Of a stretch of DNA of 64,000 nt, positions 8,194 to 17,195 are shown piece by piece. The notes beneath the pieces were generated by a model. It made no database searches and was not told the origin of the DNA. It worked only from the letters and a program-made list of their open reading frames with translations. The stretch comes from Planctomycetota bacterium (GTDB lineage: Bacteria > Planctomycetota > PUPC01 > JACPCR01), in the NCBI GenBank assembly GCA_030740295.1, contig JASLXP010001100.1:3523-67522 (forward strand), given 5' to 3'. The first letter of the stretch is position 1; every line of letters starts with the position of its first letter. The translations under genes and the position numbers were made by a program.

Positions 8194-11100
8194 TTATGGG
8201 GTGACATGCTTCGCCATGAATATCCGGTAGTCGTGATATGGGATGTGAATCGGGCCGTAGGTGTTTTCGGAAATGCGAGTGACGATGTCGCCGGATTCGA
8301 TGTCCATGAGGACGGTCGAATTGCCGCTGTCGCTGGCGATTTTTTGCCACCAGTCGGTGAGGGATTCGTGCACCTTGGTCTGACCTAACACTTCTTTTCC
8401 TTTCAAGGTATTCGGGCCGCAGAGGAGGCGCTCTTCGTCGAGCAGGTGCAGGGGCAGCTCGACCGGATCGAAGCTTTCGTTCATCACGACGATCAGTGCA
8501 TGGTAGCCGTTGCCTTCGGGTAACGAGCGGCGATAGGCGCTCACATAGACCTCGCTTTCCGATGATGGTTTGTCGCCGATCTTGATGGTTTGCTGGTTGC
8601 GCCAGTAGGGGAGCTTTTCGATGTTGTTTTCGTCGAAGTAGCCGAATTTGGTGAGGGCAGTCAGCAGACGGTTGACGTCTTCTTTGTGGTAGATGATGCC
8701 GTGCGGGCCGACGGGTGTGACGCCGATATCGTGCAAGAGTGCGCGGCCGATGATTTGGCGGTCGAGGCGTTTGTCGTCGCCGTATTCAGCGTGGGTGGCG
8801 TCAGCCATGTGCGCGGTGGCGAGCCCGGAATGGCTCTGCGAGAGATAGCGGTACACCGAGATCGGAAACTGTGTGACCATGTCGACCTCGAAGGCGCGAT
8901 GCTCGGCGCCGGCGCCTTCGACCAGGAAGCTGCTCCACCAGAAGGATTCGAGCATGGTCGCTTCGTTGTTTGTCCATGCCTGGTGGCGGTTGGGGACGTT
9001 GTTGATTTTGTGGATGCGGGCGAGGCGTTTGTAGTGGTCGCGCTGGTGGCGGGTGAGGTAGCCGTTCGTCCAGGGCAGGTGGGTTTTATTGTTCTGCTGC
9101 TCCCTGGGAAGGATGTAGCCGTTACCCATGGCGAGGTTGTCCGTCCAGCCAAATCCGATCGGCCAGTATTCGTCCATGTGCCAGCCGATGCGGCGTCCGA
9201 CCCGAATCTGGCGCTCGAAGAGATAGGTGGCCTTGTCTTCCCACATGCGGTCAACGTTGGGGGCTTCGACAGAGAAACCCATCTGAGCGTTGCGCCATTT
9301 GCCGTAACGCATGAAGGGCGGATCGTCTTTGCGCCAGGTGTGTGCTTGCTCGTAGGGCAGGTCGGCGGGCGCCTGCGATGCTTGTCGCCAATGTCGCTTG
9401 AGATATTCCTCTGAAAGATCGTAAGGCTCGACCCAATAGCCCGCGGCCCACGAATGGCCGAGCGTGTAGTACCAGGCGTTGGAGCGGAAATTCTTGGGCT
9501 TGTTCTTGGCAGGGTGGGTGAGGATGGTAAACGGGATCGTGCGGCGGCCTTTGACTTCGGCGGTGTGATTGACGAACTGCACCCGCATAGTCGCTTTGCC
9601 GGCCGCGTCGCGTTCGATTTGGATGGTCGAGCCCTCGGCGTCGAACATCCAGCCTTCGGAGCTGTCGCAGTAAAAGGTGAAACCGCGGTCGCCGCTGCCG
9701 AACCAGAACCATGGCACGAACCGTCCGTAGGTAAGTTCGCGCATGGCTTTTTTGCTGTCCCAGACGATGCCTTCGCCGTCGGGGAGTGTGCACTCCCAGG
9801 CATCGGCTGCGGCCATGCTGCCTTTGCCTGTCTCGGAGAAGGCGATATCGACGAGTCCGTCGACGGGCATGACCATCTCGAGCAGATCGATCTTTGCCGG
9901 CTGGTCGGAGCCGTAATCGAGCGTGAAGTGGATCGAGCCGTCGCAGTCGTAGCGGGAGACGAGCTTTGCGGGCAGCGGGCCGAATTTCATCTCTGATGTA
10001 TAGACGGTCTCGCTCTTGCCGGGCCGGGTGATGGATGCGGCTTTGGTGATCGAAGCGTTCACGCGTTTGCCGTCGATGACGGCTTCGAGCCGCATGGGTG
10101 AACGGAGCTGCGGGCCGCGGCCGATTTCGAGGAGTTCGCCTTCTTTCCACAAAACCCTTGCGCCAATCTTGCGCTTCTCCAGTGGAATCTCGCGCCAGTC
10201 GGGCTTGATGACAATCTGGCCGGGCATGCCCTGCGGTGTGATGGCGAAGCGATGCTTGACCGTCTCCAGGTTGGTGGCATTGGCCTTGATGGGCTCGAAG
10301 GGCTCCCAGACCTCGTCGCCGAGTCCGAGTTTGTTGTTCTTCCAGGGGCCGCCCTGGTATTTGAAAGGCTTGAGGTCTTTCTCGCCGACAATGCGTTTGT
10401 TCTCATCGAATAGGAGGATGGTGGCCTTGTACTTTTCCTCCTCGACGAACTCGGGCACATCGGCGAGTAGTATGGCAAAGACATCGTTGAACGGCCGCGT
10501 GATTTCCTTGACGACCGTCTCTTCCGGGTCGTCTTTCATGATGATGAGCTTGGCCTCTTTGGCGCGCTTGGACTGGTCGCTGCCGCCATCGATGCCGACG
10601 TCGATGACCACGAAGACACGCTTGTCGTAGTGCGAGAGCTGCATGCGGGCGTCGAACTCCGTGCGCTCCGGCCGGGCCTTTTTCAACATCGTCGGGAGAA
10701 TCTGGGTGTAGGGCACGCCGCCGGTCTGCCTGACCGGTTTGCCGGTATTCGGATCGACGATGGGTTTATTGTCGTCGCCTACCCGGTAGACCGTGATGCC
10801 GTGGTCTCGTTGCAGGTTTTCGTATTCCATTTCGCCGCCGTGGCGGGAATGAAATCGCATGAGCCTCGCCCGAAAGAGGAGTTTCGCCGGCCGGCCCGCG
10901 CTGCGGACATCGAACCACAGGACGTTGCCGTTCTTGGTGATGCCGGGGAACGCTTTGCGCAGGCGAATCTTGCGCGACTCGCCGGGTGTGAGCTCGAGGA
11001 TGCCCTTGTTGAGGTCGGGCGCATCATAGCTGGAGTAGATGAGGCCGCGGGTACTCTCGACGAAAAAGCCGAGCCGCATGGTCTGCGAGCGGGTAGCGTG

Positions 11101-11979
11101 ATTCTTGACCGTGAAGCGGACATCGATGACGTCGTCCTGGATGGGGCCGAGGTCGTTGCACTGAAAGGCCACTGCCTGCGAATCAAAAATGAGTTGCCCC
11201 TTGGTGGTGTTCCACTGGTGCTGATCGAAGACATGCGTGAGCGGCAGACCCGAACCGCCGAGACCGGGGTGCACCCAGAATCGATACTTTGTGCCATCGG
11301 GGGGAGGCGTCACGACAACAGGCTGACCGTTCTTGTCTTTGCCTGCGTAGTCGAGCACGACGAACGATTTGAACGGCACGCTGAATTCCATCCCCCACGC
11401 CTTCTCATCGACATGTGACCGGATGACCGATTTTGAAAGGTAGGTCATGTCGAACTGCCCACGGCGAGACCAGGTCCAGTCACAGACAGTGTTGAGCGAA
11501 TTCACATCGAAGCGAATCAGCCCCATCTGAAAGCCGCGGGCCGGGTCGTGGTAAGGCCGCAGCTCGAACTCGATATGGTCGTCCCACAACACCCCGTAGA
11601 GCGGATGGTTCAGCACATTCGGAAACCGCCCCCTCGACCGCAGCCACGAGCCCTCCGGATAGACCGGGTAGGTGATGAAGCCGTAAAGCTTCTCGCGGTC
11701 AAACATCAGGTAGACATTATTCTGCGTCTCCTTCGGAGCAAGGAAATTAAACGCCCCGCCACCGATGTCATACCAGAACCCCGTAAACGCCGAAGCATCC
11801 TCCCATTCCTTCGGCGACATCTTGCCATCGATGGTGGGCGGTTTTTGTGTCGGCGGAACGCGAATCAGCGCGGCATCGACGGTAGCGGCTTTGCCGTAGG
11901 AGGTGGGGTGCTCCTGGGCCGGCAGATACCCAACCAGCACGAAAAGAGCGGAGAGCAAAATAGCAGGAGCGTTCCACAT
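8194..11979 (-). CDS. Giant secreted glycoside-hydrolase-like protein with N-terminal CBM9-like domain (DUF6067-like)
   Basis: 1261 residues with a signal peptide (MWNAPAILLSALFVLVGYLPA). Residues about 45-260 carry the CBM9-like pattern: PPTIDGKMSPKEWEDA, then a YGVLWDDHIEFEL segment and GMEFSVPFKSF. A long beta-rich middle follows, then from about residue 870 a TIM-barrel-like part: WYYTLGHSW, RIGWHMDEYWPIGFGW near 950 and NRHQAWTNNEATMLESFWW near 1020. The end (YRRSLPEGNGYHALIVVMNES) looks like a beta-sandwich. The pattern recalls DUF6067/DUF4091 proteins, thought to be glycosidases; catalytic residues cannot be named with confidence. It heads the minus-strand cluster running to 1749. Confidence 0.6.
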   Translation of the reverse strand: MWNAPAILLSALFVLVGYLPAQEHPTSYGKAATVDAALIRVPPTQKPPTIDGKMSPKEWEDASAFTGFWYDIGGGAFNFLAPKETQNNVYLMFDREKLYGFITYPVYPEGSWLRSRGRFPNVLNHPLYGVLWDDHIEFELRPYHDPARGFQMGLIRFDVNSLNTVCDWTWSRRGQFDMTYLSKSVIRSHVDEKAWGMEFSVPFKSFVVLDYAGKDKNGQPVVVTPPPDGTKYRFWVHPGLGGSGLPLTHVFDQHQWNTTKGQLIFDSQAVAFQCNDLGPIQDDVIDVRFTVKNHATRSQTMRLGFFVESTRGLIYSSYDAPDLNKGILELTPGESRKIRLRKAFPGITKNGNVLWFDVRSAGRPAKLLFRARLMRFHSRHGGEMEYENLQRDHGITVYRVGDDNKPIVDPNTGKPVRQTGGVPYTQILPTMLKKARPERTEFDARMQLSHYDKRVFVVIDVGIDGGSDQSKRAKEAKLIIMKDDPEETVVKEITRPFNDVFAILLADVPEFVEEEKYKATILLFDENKRIVGEKDLKPFKYQGGPWKNNKLGLGDEVWEPFEPIKANATNLETVKHRFAITPQGMPGQIVIKPDWREIPLEKRKIGARVLWKEGELLEIGRGPQLRSPMRLEAVIDGKRVNASITKAASITRPGKSETVYTSEMKFGPLPAKLVSRYDCDGSIHFTLDYGSDQPAKIDLLEMVMPVDGLVDIAFSETGKGSMAAADAWECTLPDGEGIVWDSKKAMRELTYGRFVPWFWFGSGDRGFTFYCDSSEGWMFDAEGSTIQIERDAAGKATMRVQFVNHTAEVKGRRTIPFTILTHPAKNKPKNFRSNAWYYTLGHSWAAGYWVEPYDLSEEYLKRHWRQASQAPADLPYEQAHTWRKDDPPFMRYGKWRNAQMGFSVEAPNVDRMWEDKATYLFERQIRVGRRIGWHMDEYWPIGFGWTDNLAMGNGYILPREQQNNKTHLPWTNGYLTRHQRDHYKRLARIHKINNVPNRHQAWTNNEATMLESFWWSSFLVEGAGAEHRAFEVDMVTQFPISVYRYLSQSHSGLATAHMADATHAEYGDDKRLDRQIIGRALLHDIGVTPVGPHGIIYHKEDVNRLLTALTKFGYFDENNIEKLPYWRNQQTIKIGDKPSSESEVYVSAYRRSLPEGNGYHALIVVMNESFDPVELPLHLLDEERLLCGPNTLKGKEVLGQTKVHESLTDWWQKIASDSGNSTVLMDIESGDIVTRISENTYGPIHIPYHDYRIFMAKHVTP

Positions 11980-12219
11980 GTGGAGGTTCAGTCACCTTTG
12001 AAAGTATTCGAAGATTCTATTCTTCTGGTATGCGCCTTGCCTCACACTAACGCAGATGTGAATAGCCCCTCTGCTGTAGCTCGCTCTTCCGGCGCACGAA
12101 TGGTCATGCTGCTTTCTACAGCGCTAGCACGCGCAGAGGCCCTTTGACGATTGGGCCGTCCCTCCTGGCTTTTTCCGTGAATATTCCATACCGTACTGCC
12201 GAACGTGCACTGCTACCGC

Positions 12220-12228
12220 CCCAGGAGG
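12220..12228 (+). promoter_or_regulatory. Strong ribosome binding site (CAGGAGGTC)
   Basis: AGGAGG is spaced 8-9 nt from the ATG at 12236. It fixes the start of the small zinc-ribbon gene and argues that this short frame is real. Confidence 0.7.
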
Positions 12229-12235
12229 TCCAATT

Positions 12236-12601
12236 ATGTCATTCGGTGGAGGACTGTTTCATCATCATTCCCTGGACAAGGCTGCGAGAGCAGATGCCCG
12301 ATCGGCCTCAACCGACGCGAGAAAGGCCAAGACCGAGGTCCAGTTTCTTGAATCCGAAATCGAGCGGCTCCTCATGATCACGGAGGCGCTCTGGTCAGTT
12401 CTGAAAGAACAACACGATTACGATGACGACGAGTTGGTCCGCCGCGTGGCGGATATCGATCTGCGGGACGGTCGCCTGGACGGCCGTGTGGCGAAGTCAG
12501 AGCCGATCAGTTGCCGGAACTGCGGAAAGAAACTGGGAAAACGCCGTGCGACTTGCTTCTATTGCGGGTCGGCAGTTGCGTCCAATCTATTTGAGCGGTG
12601 A
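12236..12601 (+). CDS. Small coiled-coil zinc-ribbon protein
   Basis: 121 residues. A glycine/histidine start (MSFGGGLFHHHS) is followed by a charged helical stretch (residues 14-75, heptad-like, likely coiled coil) and a C-terminal zinc ribbon with C-x2-C at CRNC and C-x2-C at CFYC separated by about 12 residues. It is a cytosolic protein of unknown function; similar short helix-plus-ribbon proteins are common in planctomycete-type genomes as I recall. It stands alone, with the peroxiredoxin 428 bp downstream and a gene relic between. The AGGAGG site and a protein-like ribbon support it as a real gene. Confidence 0.75.
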   Translation: MSFGGGLFHHHSLDKAARADARSASTDARKAKTEVQFLESEIERLLMITEALWSVLKEQHDYDDDELVRRVADIDLRDGRLDGRVAKSEPISCRNCGKKLGKRRATCFYCGSAVASNLFER

Positions 12602-12664
12602 CGCTCATCACGGTCGAGGCTGAGTTCGAGAGGCATCCGTTGCGGGTCACGACATGAAGGCCCC

Positions 12665-12840
12665 CCGCATCGTCTTCGCCCACGGCCTGCAACATCCATT
12701 GGGTGCGACTGACCATACGATTGGGTGGGAAAGTTGGCGTCAAGCTTCGGTACCGTGATGGCTATCTGCGTGGTTCTGGTCGCGCGTTCGCCAAGGTCAA
12801 CTCCTCCTCGACAGTTCGGTACAAATGCCTGTTTTAGATC
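12665..12840 (-). pseudogene. Frameshifted relic of the 1250-residue glycosidase-like gene
   Basis: Minus-strand translation from 12840 gives DLKQAFVPNCRGGVDLG, ERATRTTQIAITVPK and LDANFP, then a frameshift into PNRMVSRTQWMLQAVGE. The intact gene at 17196-20948 reads DLKLAFVPNGQGGVDLG, VRATNTTQKALTGLK and LDANFPPNRMVSRTRWMLPE over the same stretch. The match at DNA level is about 18115-17960 and extends over roughly 160 bp. Nothing of the rest of the gene is left, so this is a decayed partial copy. It explains most of the 12602-13029 gap. Confidence 0.85.
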
Positions 12841-13029
12841 GAGGCAGACATGCTCGGGTTGCTGCCTGATGAAAAGGATTTGATTTGAGGGGTAAGAACG
12901 TGCGATGATTCATCGTATCCACAAGCCTGCACGCTATTGCAACCACGTGCGGCTCGTTTGCGCGCTTCTGAAGAAACGTTGAGACGTTCTGCAGATTCAT
13001 TTCAAACCCATTTAGAGGAGGACGGTATA

Positions 13030-13614
13030 ATGCCGGCACAAGTTCAGAATGAAGCCCCGGATTTCACTTCTACCGCTGTAATCGGTCAGGAATTCAAAGA
13101 GATCAGCCTCTCCGATTATCGCGGGAAGTACGTGGTCCTGTTTTTCTATCCCCTGGATTTTACGTTTGTTTGCCCCACAGAGCTGATCGCCTTCAGCGAC
13201 CGCATCAATGATTTCAGGGAGCGCGGCGCCGAGGTGCTCGCGGTTTCCGTGGACAGCCAGTTTTCCCACCTGGCCTGGCAGAATTCGCCCAGAAACGAGG
13301 GCGGATTGGGAGGCGTGGAGTACCCCATCGTTGCCGATATCACGAAATCAATCGGCCGGGACTATGGAGTCCTGCTCGAAGAAGATGGCATAGCACTGCG
13401 AGGGCTGTTCCTCATCGACCGTGAGGGCATCGTTCGGCACATCACGATCAACGATCTTCCTCTCGGCAGGAGCGTAGGCGAGGCGCTCCGCCTTCTCGAT
13501 GCGTTGCAGTTCTTCGAAGAAAATGGCGAGGTCTGCCCGGCCAACTGGACTCCCGGTGATGCCACCATCAAGCCAGACCCCGAAGGCTCCCAGGAATTCT
13601 TCAAGAACTCCTGA
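13030..13614 (+). CDS. 2-Cys peroxiredoxin (AhpC/TSA family)
   Basis: 194 residues from ATG 13030, chosen because TAGAGGAGG lies just upstream (13012-13020); longer in-frame starts lack such a site. The peroxidatic motif [14 protein letters not shown] holds the catalytic Cys, and the resolving Cys is in EVCPANW near residue 172. [13 protein letters not shown] (here [10 protein letters not shown]) and YGVL segments complete the typical 2-Cys pattern. It reduces peroxides in the cytosol using thioredoxin or AhpF-type donors. The catalytic Cys is encoded as TGC, not TGA, unlike the ArsC-like gene. A strong GC hairpin follows the stop. No OxyR-type regulator is adjacent. Confidence 0.95.
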   Translation: MPAQVQNEAPDFTSTAVIGQEFKEISLSDYRGKYVVLFFYPLDFTFVCPTELIAFSDRINDFRERGAEVLAVSVDSQFSHLAWQNSPRNEGGLGGVEYPIVADITKSIGRDYGVLLEEDGIALRGLFLIDREGIVRHITINDLPLGRSVGEALRLLDALQFFEENGEVCPANWTPGDATIKPDPEGSQEFFKNS

Positions 13615-13627
13615 CCCGTCTCAGACA

Positions 13628-13663
13628 GCGCGTCTGCCCGGCCAGCCAGTCGGGCAGACGCGC
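13628..13663 (+). terminator. GC-rich hairpin after the peroxiredoxin gene
   Basis: GCGCGTCTGCCCG (13628-13640) and CGGGCAGACGCGC (13651-13663) form a perfect 13-bp stem with a 10-nt loop, 14 nt after the stop. There is no U-tract, so it may stop transcription inefficiently or protect the mRNA 3' end. Confidence 0.6.
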
Positions 13664-13818
13664 GACTCATTATGATAAGGAACCGGCCTGCCCTCGGGAA
13701 ACTTGGATGCGTTCGCGCAGGTCATCAGCCGTGTGGCGGGGAGCGATGGGGTGGCATTCCTGCCAATGCACGCGGGCATTCCCGAAGGCTGATTCTGCGA
13801 ACCTGAGGAAAATGCCAC

Positions 13819-15747
13819 GTGTCCGACTCGCCCAACACTCGCATCAGACCGCAGGCCGCGGCCTTCATACTCGCCGTATCGTTTATGGGTGACACTTCTG
13901 CCGATGTGAAACTCCGCGATCGCGACGACACGGTCCGCATGGACAACGGCCTGGTCTCCGTAGTCGTGCGAAAGGCCGACGCGACTCTTCTGTCGATCAA
14001 GAAGAACGGCATCGAGCTGCTCATGGCGCCGGACCGCCGGGGCCGGGGAAAAGGCTACATTCAACGCCACCCCCAGTCCGGCTACAGCATCCCAAAAATC
14101 GACAAGTTCCAAGTGCATTTGCGCACGCCCGACACGGTCGATCTGTCCTTTCATCAGGACAACGACGACTACCCGTTCGTCTTCGACGTCCACTACGTCA
14201 TGCGCGCCGGGGTCAGCGGGTTCTACAACTACATCATCCTCCGTTACGACAAGCACAAAGTGGCAAGCTACGTGGCCGGCTGGCATCCACGCCGGCCGAA
14301 GGAAAGCCGGGTCAAGCTGGACGCCAACGCGTTTGCCCTCGGCCAGTGCAACCTCTGCCTGCGCATGAATACGCAGGTCTTCACGCATACAGCCGTAAGC
14401 GATACGCGCCAGCACCTGCTCGTGACCGAAGAGATGCTGAAGCAGTCCAAGAAGATCATGGACGCGACCTACCGGCTGAAGGACGGCCGCATCTACTCGA
14501 AATACGACATGGCCGTGCGCATGGACCGGCACCGGCTTCACGGCATCATGGGCAACGGATTCGGCGCGTGGATTATCCAGGGCAACGGCGAGCACCTGAA
14601 TGGCGGACCGTACAGCCAGGAACTGACTGCGCACTACGGGATCCTCCTGCGCCACTTCAGCGCGTCGCACTTCGGCTCCACGACACCCGTGCTGACGCCA
14701 GAGGATCACGGCTGGGCGAAGCTGGGGGGGCCGTGGCTCGTGTACATCAATACCGCGGCGAACAACGAGGAGCTGTGGGCCAACGCCAAGAGGCAGGCGG
14801 ACCAGTACCTCGCGCAATGGCCCTGCAAATGGCTCAAGCACCCCCTTTATCCCATCACGCGCGGCACTGTACGAGGCAAACTCGCGATCACTGACGGTAC
14901 GGACCCCGCCGGGTCGCTCATCATCCTGGCGCAGCCGCCGGGTGGCCGCATCCCCGAGTGGCAGCAACAAGGCCGCGGCTTCATCTTCTGGAGTTGGGTC
15001 CAGGGCGATGGCTCTTTCGAGATCGGCAGGGCCAGGCCGGGCACGTATTCGCTCTACGCGCTCAACGACAGCCAGATGGGCGAACTCCGCCGTGATGGCG
15101 TAAAGGTCGCCACTGGCGGCACGACCAAGGTGGGCACGCTGACATGGAAGCCAGACGTGCGCGGCAAGATCCTCTGGCAGGTCGGTGTACCGGACCGCAC
15201 GTCCCAGGAGTTCCGGCGCGGTGGCGAGCAGCGGCAGTACGGACGATGGCTCAAGTACCCGACAGACTTCCCCAACGATGTGACGTTCGAGATCGGCAGG
15301 AGCCGCGAGCGCACGGACTGGAACTACGTACATGTTCCACACTATAAGAACGGCAAGTGGCACCTGCCCACGTGGAAGATCGTATTTGACTGCGGTCAGG
15401 CGTACTCAGGCAAAGCGTACCTCCGCGTCGGCGCGGCAGGCATGGACCTCCACAAGCGCAGCCCGGACGCATGGGTCGGTGCTACGCTCAAACTCAACGC
15501 CGCGGACATCGGCACGTGCCAGTTCAGGGGACACGACAGCTCGACCGCGCGCGGCGGCACACAGGGACGATACCGCGAACAACTCGTCGAATTCGACGCG
15601 ACACTCCTCAAACCAGGACGCAACGTTCTCGAGATGACACTGGCGGCCACGTTCACCTTCCGCGGGCGACCTCCTGCCAGCTACCCCTACGTCGCGCTCC
15701 AATACGACTGCATCCGACTGGAGGTCAACGAGCATGCCAAGCCTTGA
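13819..15747 (+). CDS. Rhamnogalacturonan lyase, PL4-like, secreted
   Basis: 642 residues from GTG 13819, with GAGGAAA about 10 nt upstream. An N-terminal segment AAAFILAVSFMGDTSAD is a weak signal peptide. The N-domain opens VRMDNGLVSVVVRKADATLL and reaches YIILRYDKHK near 155; the middle fibronectin-like part has PGTYSLYALND near 415; the C-terminal CBM-like domain begins at VRGKILWQVGVPDRTSQEF, has GRSRERTDWNYVHVP near 495, and ends with FTFRGRPPASYPYVALQYD. This three-domain order matches PL4 rhamnogalacturonan endolyases, which cut the Rha-GalA backbone by beta-elimination. No SusCD or transporter gene is nearby. Its neighbour downstream is convergent. Confidence 0.85.
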   Translation: MSDSPNTRIRPQAAAFILAVSFMGDTSADVKLRDRDDTVRMDNGLVSVVVRKADATLLSIKKNGIELLMAPDRRGRGKGYIQRHPQSGYSIPKIDKFQVHLRTPDTVDLSFHQDNDDYPFVFDVHYVMRAGVSGFYNYIILRYDKHKVASYVAGWHPRRPKESRVKLDANAFALGQCNLCLRMNTQVFTHTAVSDTRQHLLVTEEMLKQSKKIMDATYRLKDGRIYSKYDMAVRMDRHRLHGIMGNGFGAWIIQGNGEHLNGGPYSQELTAHYGILLRHFSASHFGSTTPVLTPEDHGWAKLGGPWLVYINTAANNEELWANAKRQADQYLAQWPCKWLKHPLYPITRGTVRGKLAITDGTDPAGSLIILAQPPGGRIPEWQQQGRGFIFWSWVQGDGSFEIGRARPGTYSLYALNDSQMGELRRDGVKVATGGTTKVGTLTWKPDVRGKILWQVGVPDRTSQEFRRGGEQRQYGRWLKYPTDFPNDVTFEIGRSRERTDWNYVHVPHYKNGKWHLPTWKIVFDCGQAYSGKAYLRVGAAGMDLHKRSPDAWVGATLKLNAADIGTCQFRGHDSSTARGGTQGRYREQLVEFDATLLKPGRNVLEMTLAATFTFRGRPPASYPYVALQYDCIRLEVNEHAKP

Positions 15748-15828
15748 CCCCGCGAAGGCCACAGGTCTGCTGATGCGGAGGCATGCACTGCGCGACCGCG
15801 CCATCCCATTTGTGCATGGAGGAAATGC

Positions 15829-15894
15829 CATGAGCCGCAGCCGTCGGCTTTTCATGGAATGTCTGATGATGTTGTCAATTCTGGACACGGCGTG
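15829..15894 (+). CDS. Possible 21-residue ORF with strong ribosome binding site
   Basis: GGAGGAAATGCC precedes the ATG at 15829 at ideal spacing. The frame encodes MSRSRRLFMECLMMLSILDTA and then stops at 15892-15894. It overlaps the convergent end of the Gfo/Idh gene. It may be a fragment of a lost gene start or a chance ORF. Confidence 0.2.
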
Positions 15895-17024
15895 ATGTCG
15901 ATCGGCACGTTTCCGTTGCGGATCGAGTGGGTCGCCGCGCAGCCGACCGCTACGGCCATGCGCCCGTCCCGGGGCGTGGCGACAGTCGGAGCGTTGTCGA
16001 GCACATGGTCGAGGAACTGCCGGCAGATGCGCGGGTCCGCGCCGCCGTGTCCACCTTGCACCGCTCCGACCTGAATGGTTGCGGTGGCGAAGTGCGAGTC
16101 GGACCGCGCCTTGGTCTTGTTGACGCGCTGCGTCGTGACCTTGATCTCGTTGCCCGTCAGTTCGGCCTTGCCTTTGGTGCCGATGAGCAGGTAGTTCCGA
16201 TTCGTCTCGGTCGCGTAATGGCACTGGACGTAAGCAGCGCGCACGCTGCCCAGGTCCAGGAGCACCATGCTGTGATCCTCAACGTCCACCTCCTGCCGAA
16301 AGCAGCACATGCTCTTCTTTTCGCGCGTGCTGAACTCGGTGCAGGTGTCCTTCTCGTCGCAGTCTTCGCAGACCAGGTCGTTCGGCTTGTCGCCGCCGAA
16401 GAAATCGAGTGAGCCCATTCCGGTTACTCGCTTCGTGTACCGTCCGGTGAGGAAGTGGATCATGTCGAAGTCGTGGCTGGCTTTCTGAAGCAGGAGCCCA
16501 GTCGAGCCCTTGCTGTTGGCGCGGTAGTCGTGGAAGTAGGCGAACCCGCCAAAACCAACGAAATGGCGAACCCACACGGCCTTCACCTCTCCGATCTGGC
16601 CCGAATCGATAACGTCCTTGAGCGCGATGAAGTTGTCCATATATCGCATGTTCATGCCGACCATGAATCGCGTGCCCGATTGTCGCCAGGCCTCGAGCAT
16701 GCGGTCGCAATCTTCGGTGTGGATGGCCATGGGCTTCTCGCAGAACACGTGCTTGCCGGCTTCAAGCGCGGCGACCGCGTGCTCCGCGTGCAGGTTGTCG
16801 CGCGTGAATACGCCCACAGCGTCGACATCGTCCCGGGCCACGAGGTCGCGGTAGTCGTTGCACGTGAAGGTGTCTTTGTGCTTCTCCTGGAAGCGGCCGA
16901 GGAACTCGTCGTCGATATCGCATCCGGCCACGATCTGCGCGCGTGGGTCATCGTGCCAGTTGCTGGCCATCCGAGCTCTATGTTCGACTCCGATGAGTCC
17001 TATACGGAGGGGGATATCTGGCAT
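15852..17024 (-). CDS. Gfo/Idh/MocA-family NAD(P)-dependent oxidoreductase
   Basis: 390 residues from ATG 17024 (MPDIPLRIGLIGVEHRAR); a longer frame to 17123 runs through intergenic palindromes and was not used. The N-terminal Rossmann domain carries a GLIGVEHRA nucleotide-binding turn and the family's EKP motif in CEKPMAIHTED. The C-terminal domain has GSTGLLLQKASHDFDMIHF with the conserved His-Asp region. Four cysteines (CEDC, CTEF, CCFR) in a 210-250 insertion may bind a metal or reflect local structure, which is less usual. These enzymes oxidise or epimerise sugars and inositols. No signal peptide. Likely processes a monosaccharide released by the neighbouring lyases and hydrolases. Confidence 0.88.
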   Translation of the reverse strand: MPDIPLRIGLIGVEHRARMASNWHDDPRAQIVAGCDIDDEFLGRFQEKHKDTFTCNDYRDLVARDDVDAVGVFTRDNLHAEHAVAALEAGKHVFCEKPMAIHTEDCDRMLEAWRQSGTRFMVGMNMRYMDNFIALKDVIDSGQIGEVKAVWVRHFVGFGGFAYFHDYRANSKGSTGLLLQKASHDFDMIHFLTGRYTKRVTGMGSLDFFGGDKPNDLVCEDCDEKDTCTEFSTREKKSMCCFRQEVDVEDHSMVLLDLGSVRAAYVQCHYATETNRNYLLIGTKGKAELTGNEIKVTTQRVNKTKARSDSHFATATIQVGAVQGGHGGADPRICRQFLDHVLDNAPTVATPRDGRMAVAVGCAATHSIRNGNVPIDITPCPELTTSSDIP

Positions 17025-17044
17025 AGTGAAGTTCCAGCGAAGGA

Positions 17045-17141
17045 CGATTGGGGCAAATGACCGGGGCGTTGCCCCTAAGGATGGTCTGCCCGAAATACCA
17101 GCCCGTTGGGCTGGGCCAGGCAAACGGCCGGGGCTTTGCCC
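17045..17141. repeat. Cluster of short GC palindromes
   Basis: Three hairpins sit close together: GGGGCGTTGCCCC, CAGCCCGTTGGGCTG and GGGGCTTTGCCCC. They resemble parts of the larger palindrome at 62.5 kb and could be a decayed copy of the same element, or terminators. They lie between two minus-strand genes. Confidence 0.5.
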
Positions 17142-17195
17142 CTGAAAACTGTCATAGAGATCCGTAAGATTGCCCTCGTCTCGGCCTACCAGGAG

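Noticed and set aside
13030..13614. Peroxiredoxin as a second selenoprotein
   Set aside because: The peroxidatic residue is encoded by a cysteine codon (FVCPTEL); no TGA is in frame.
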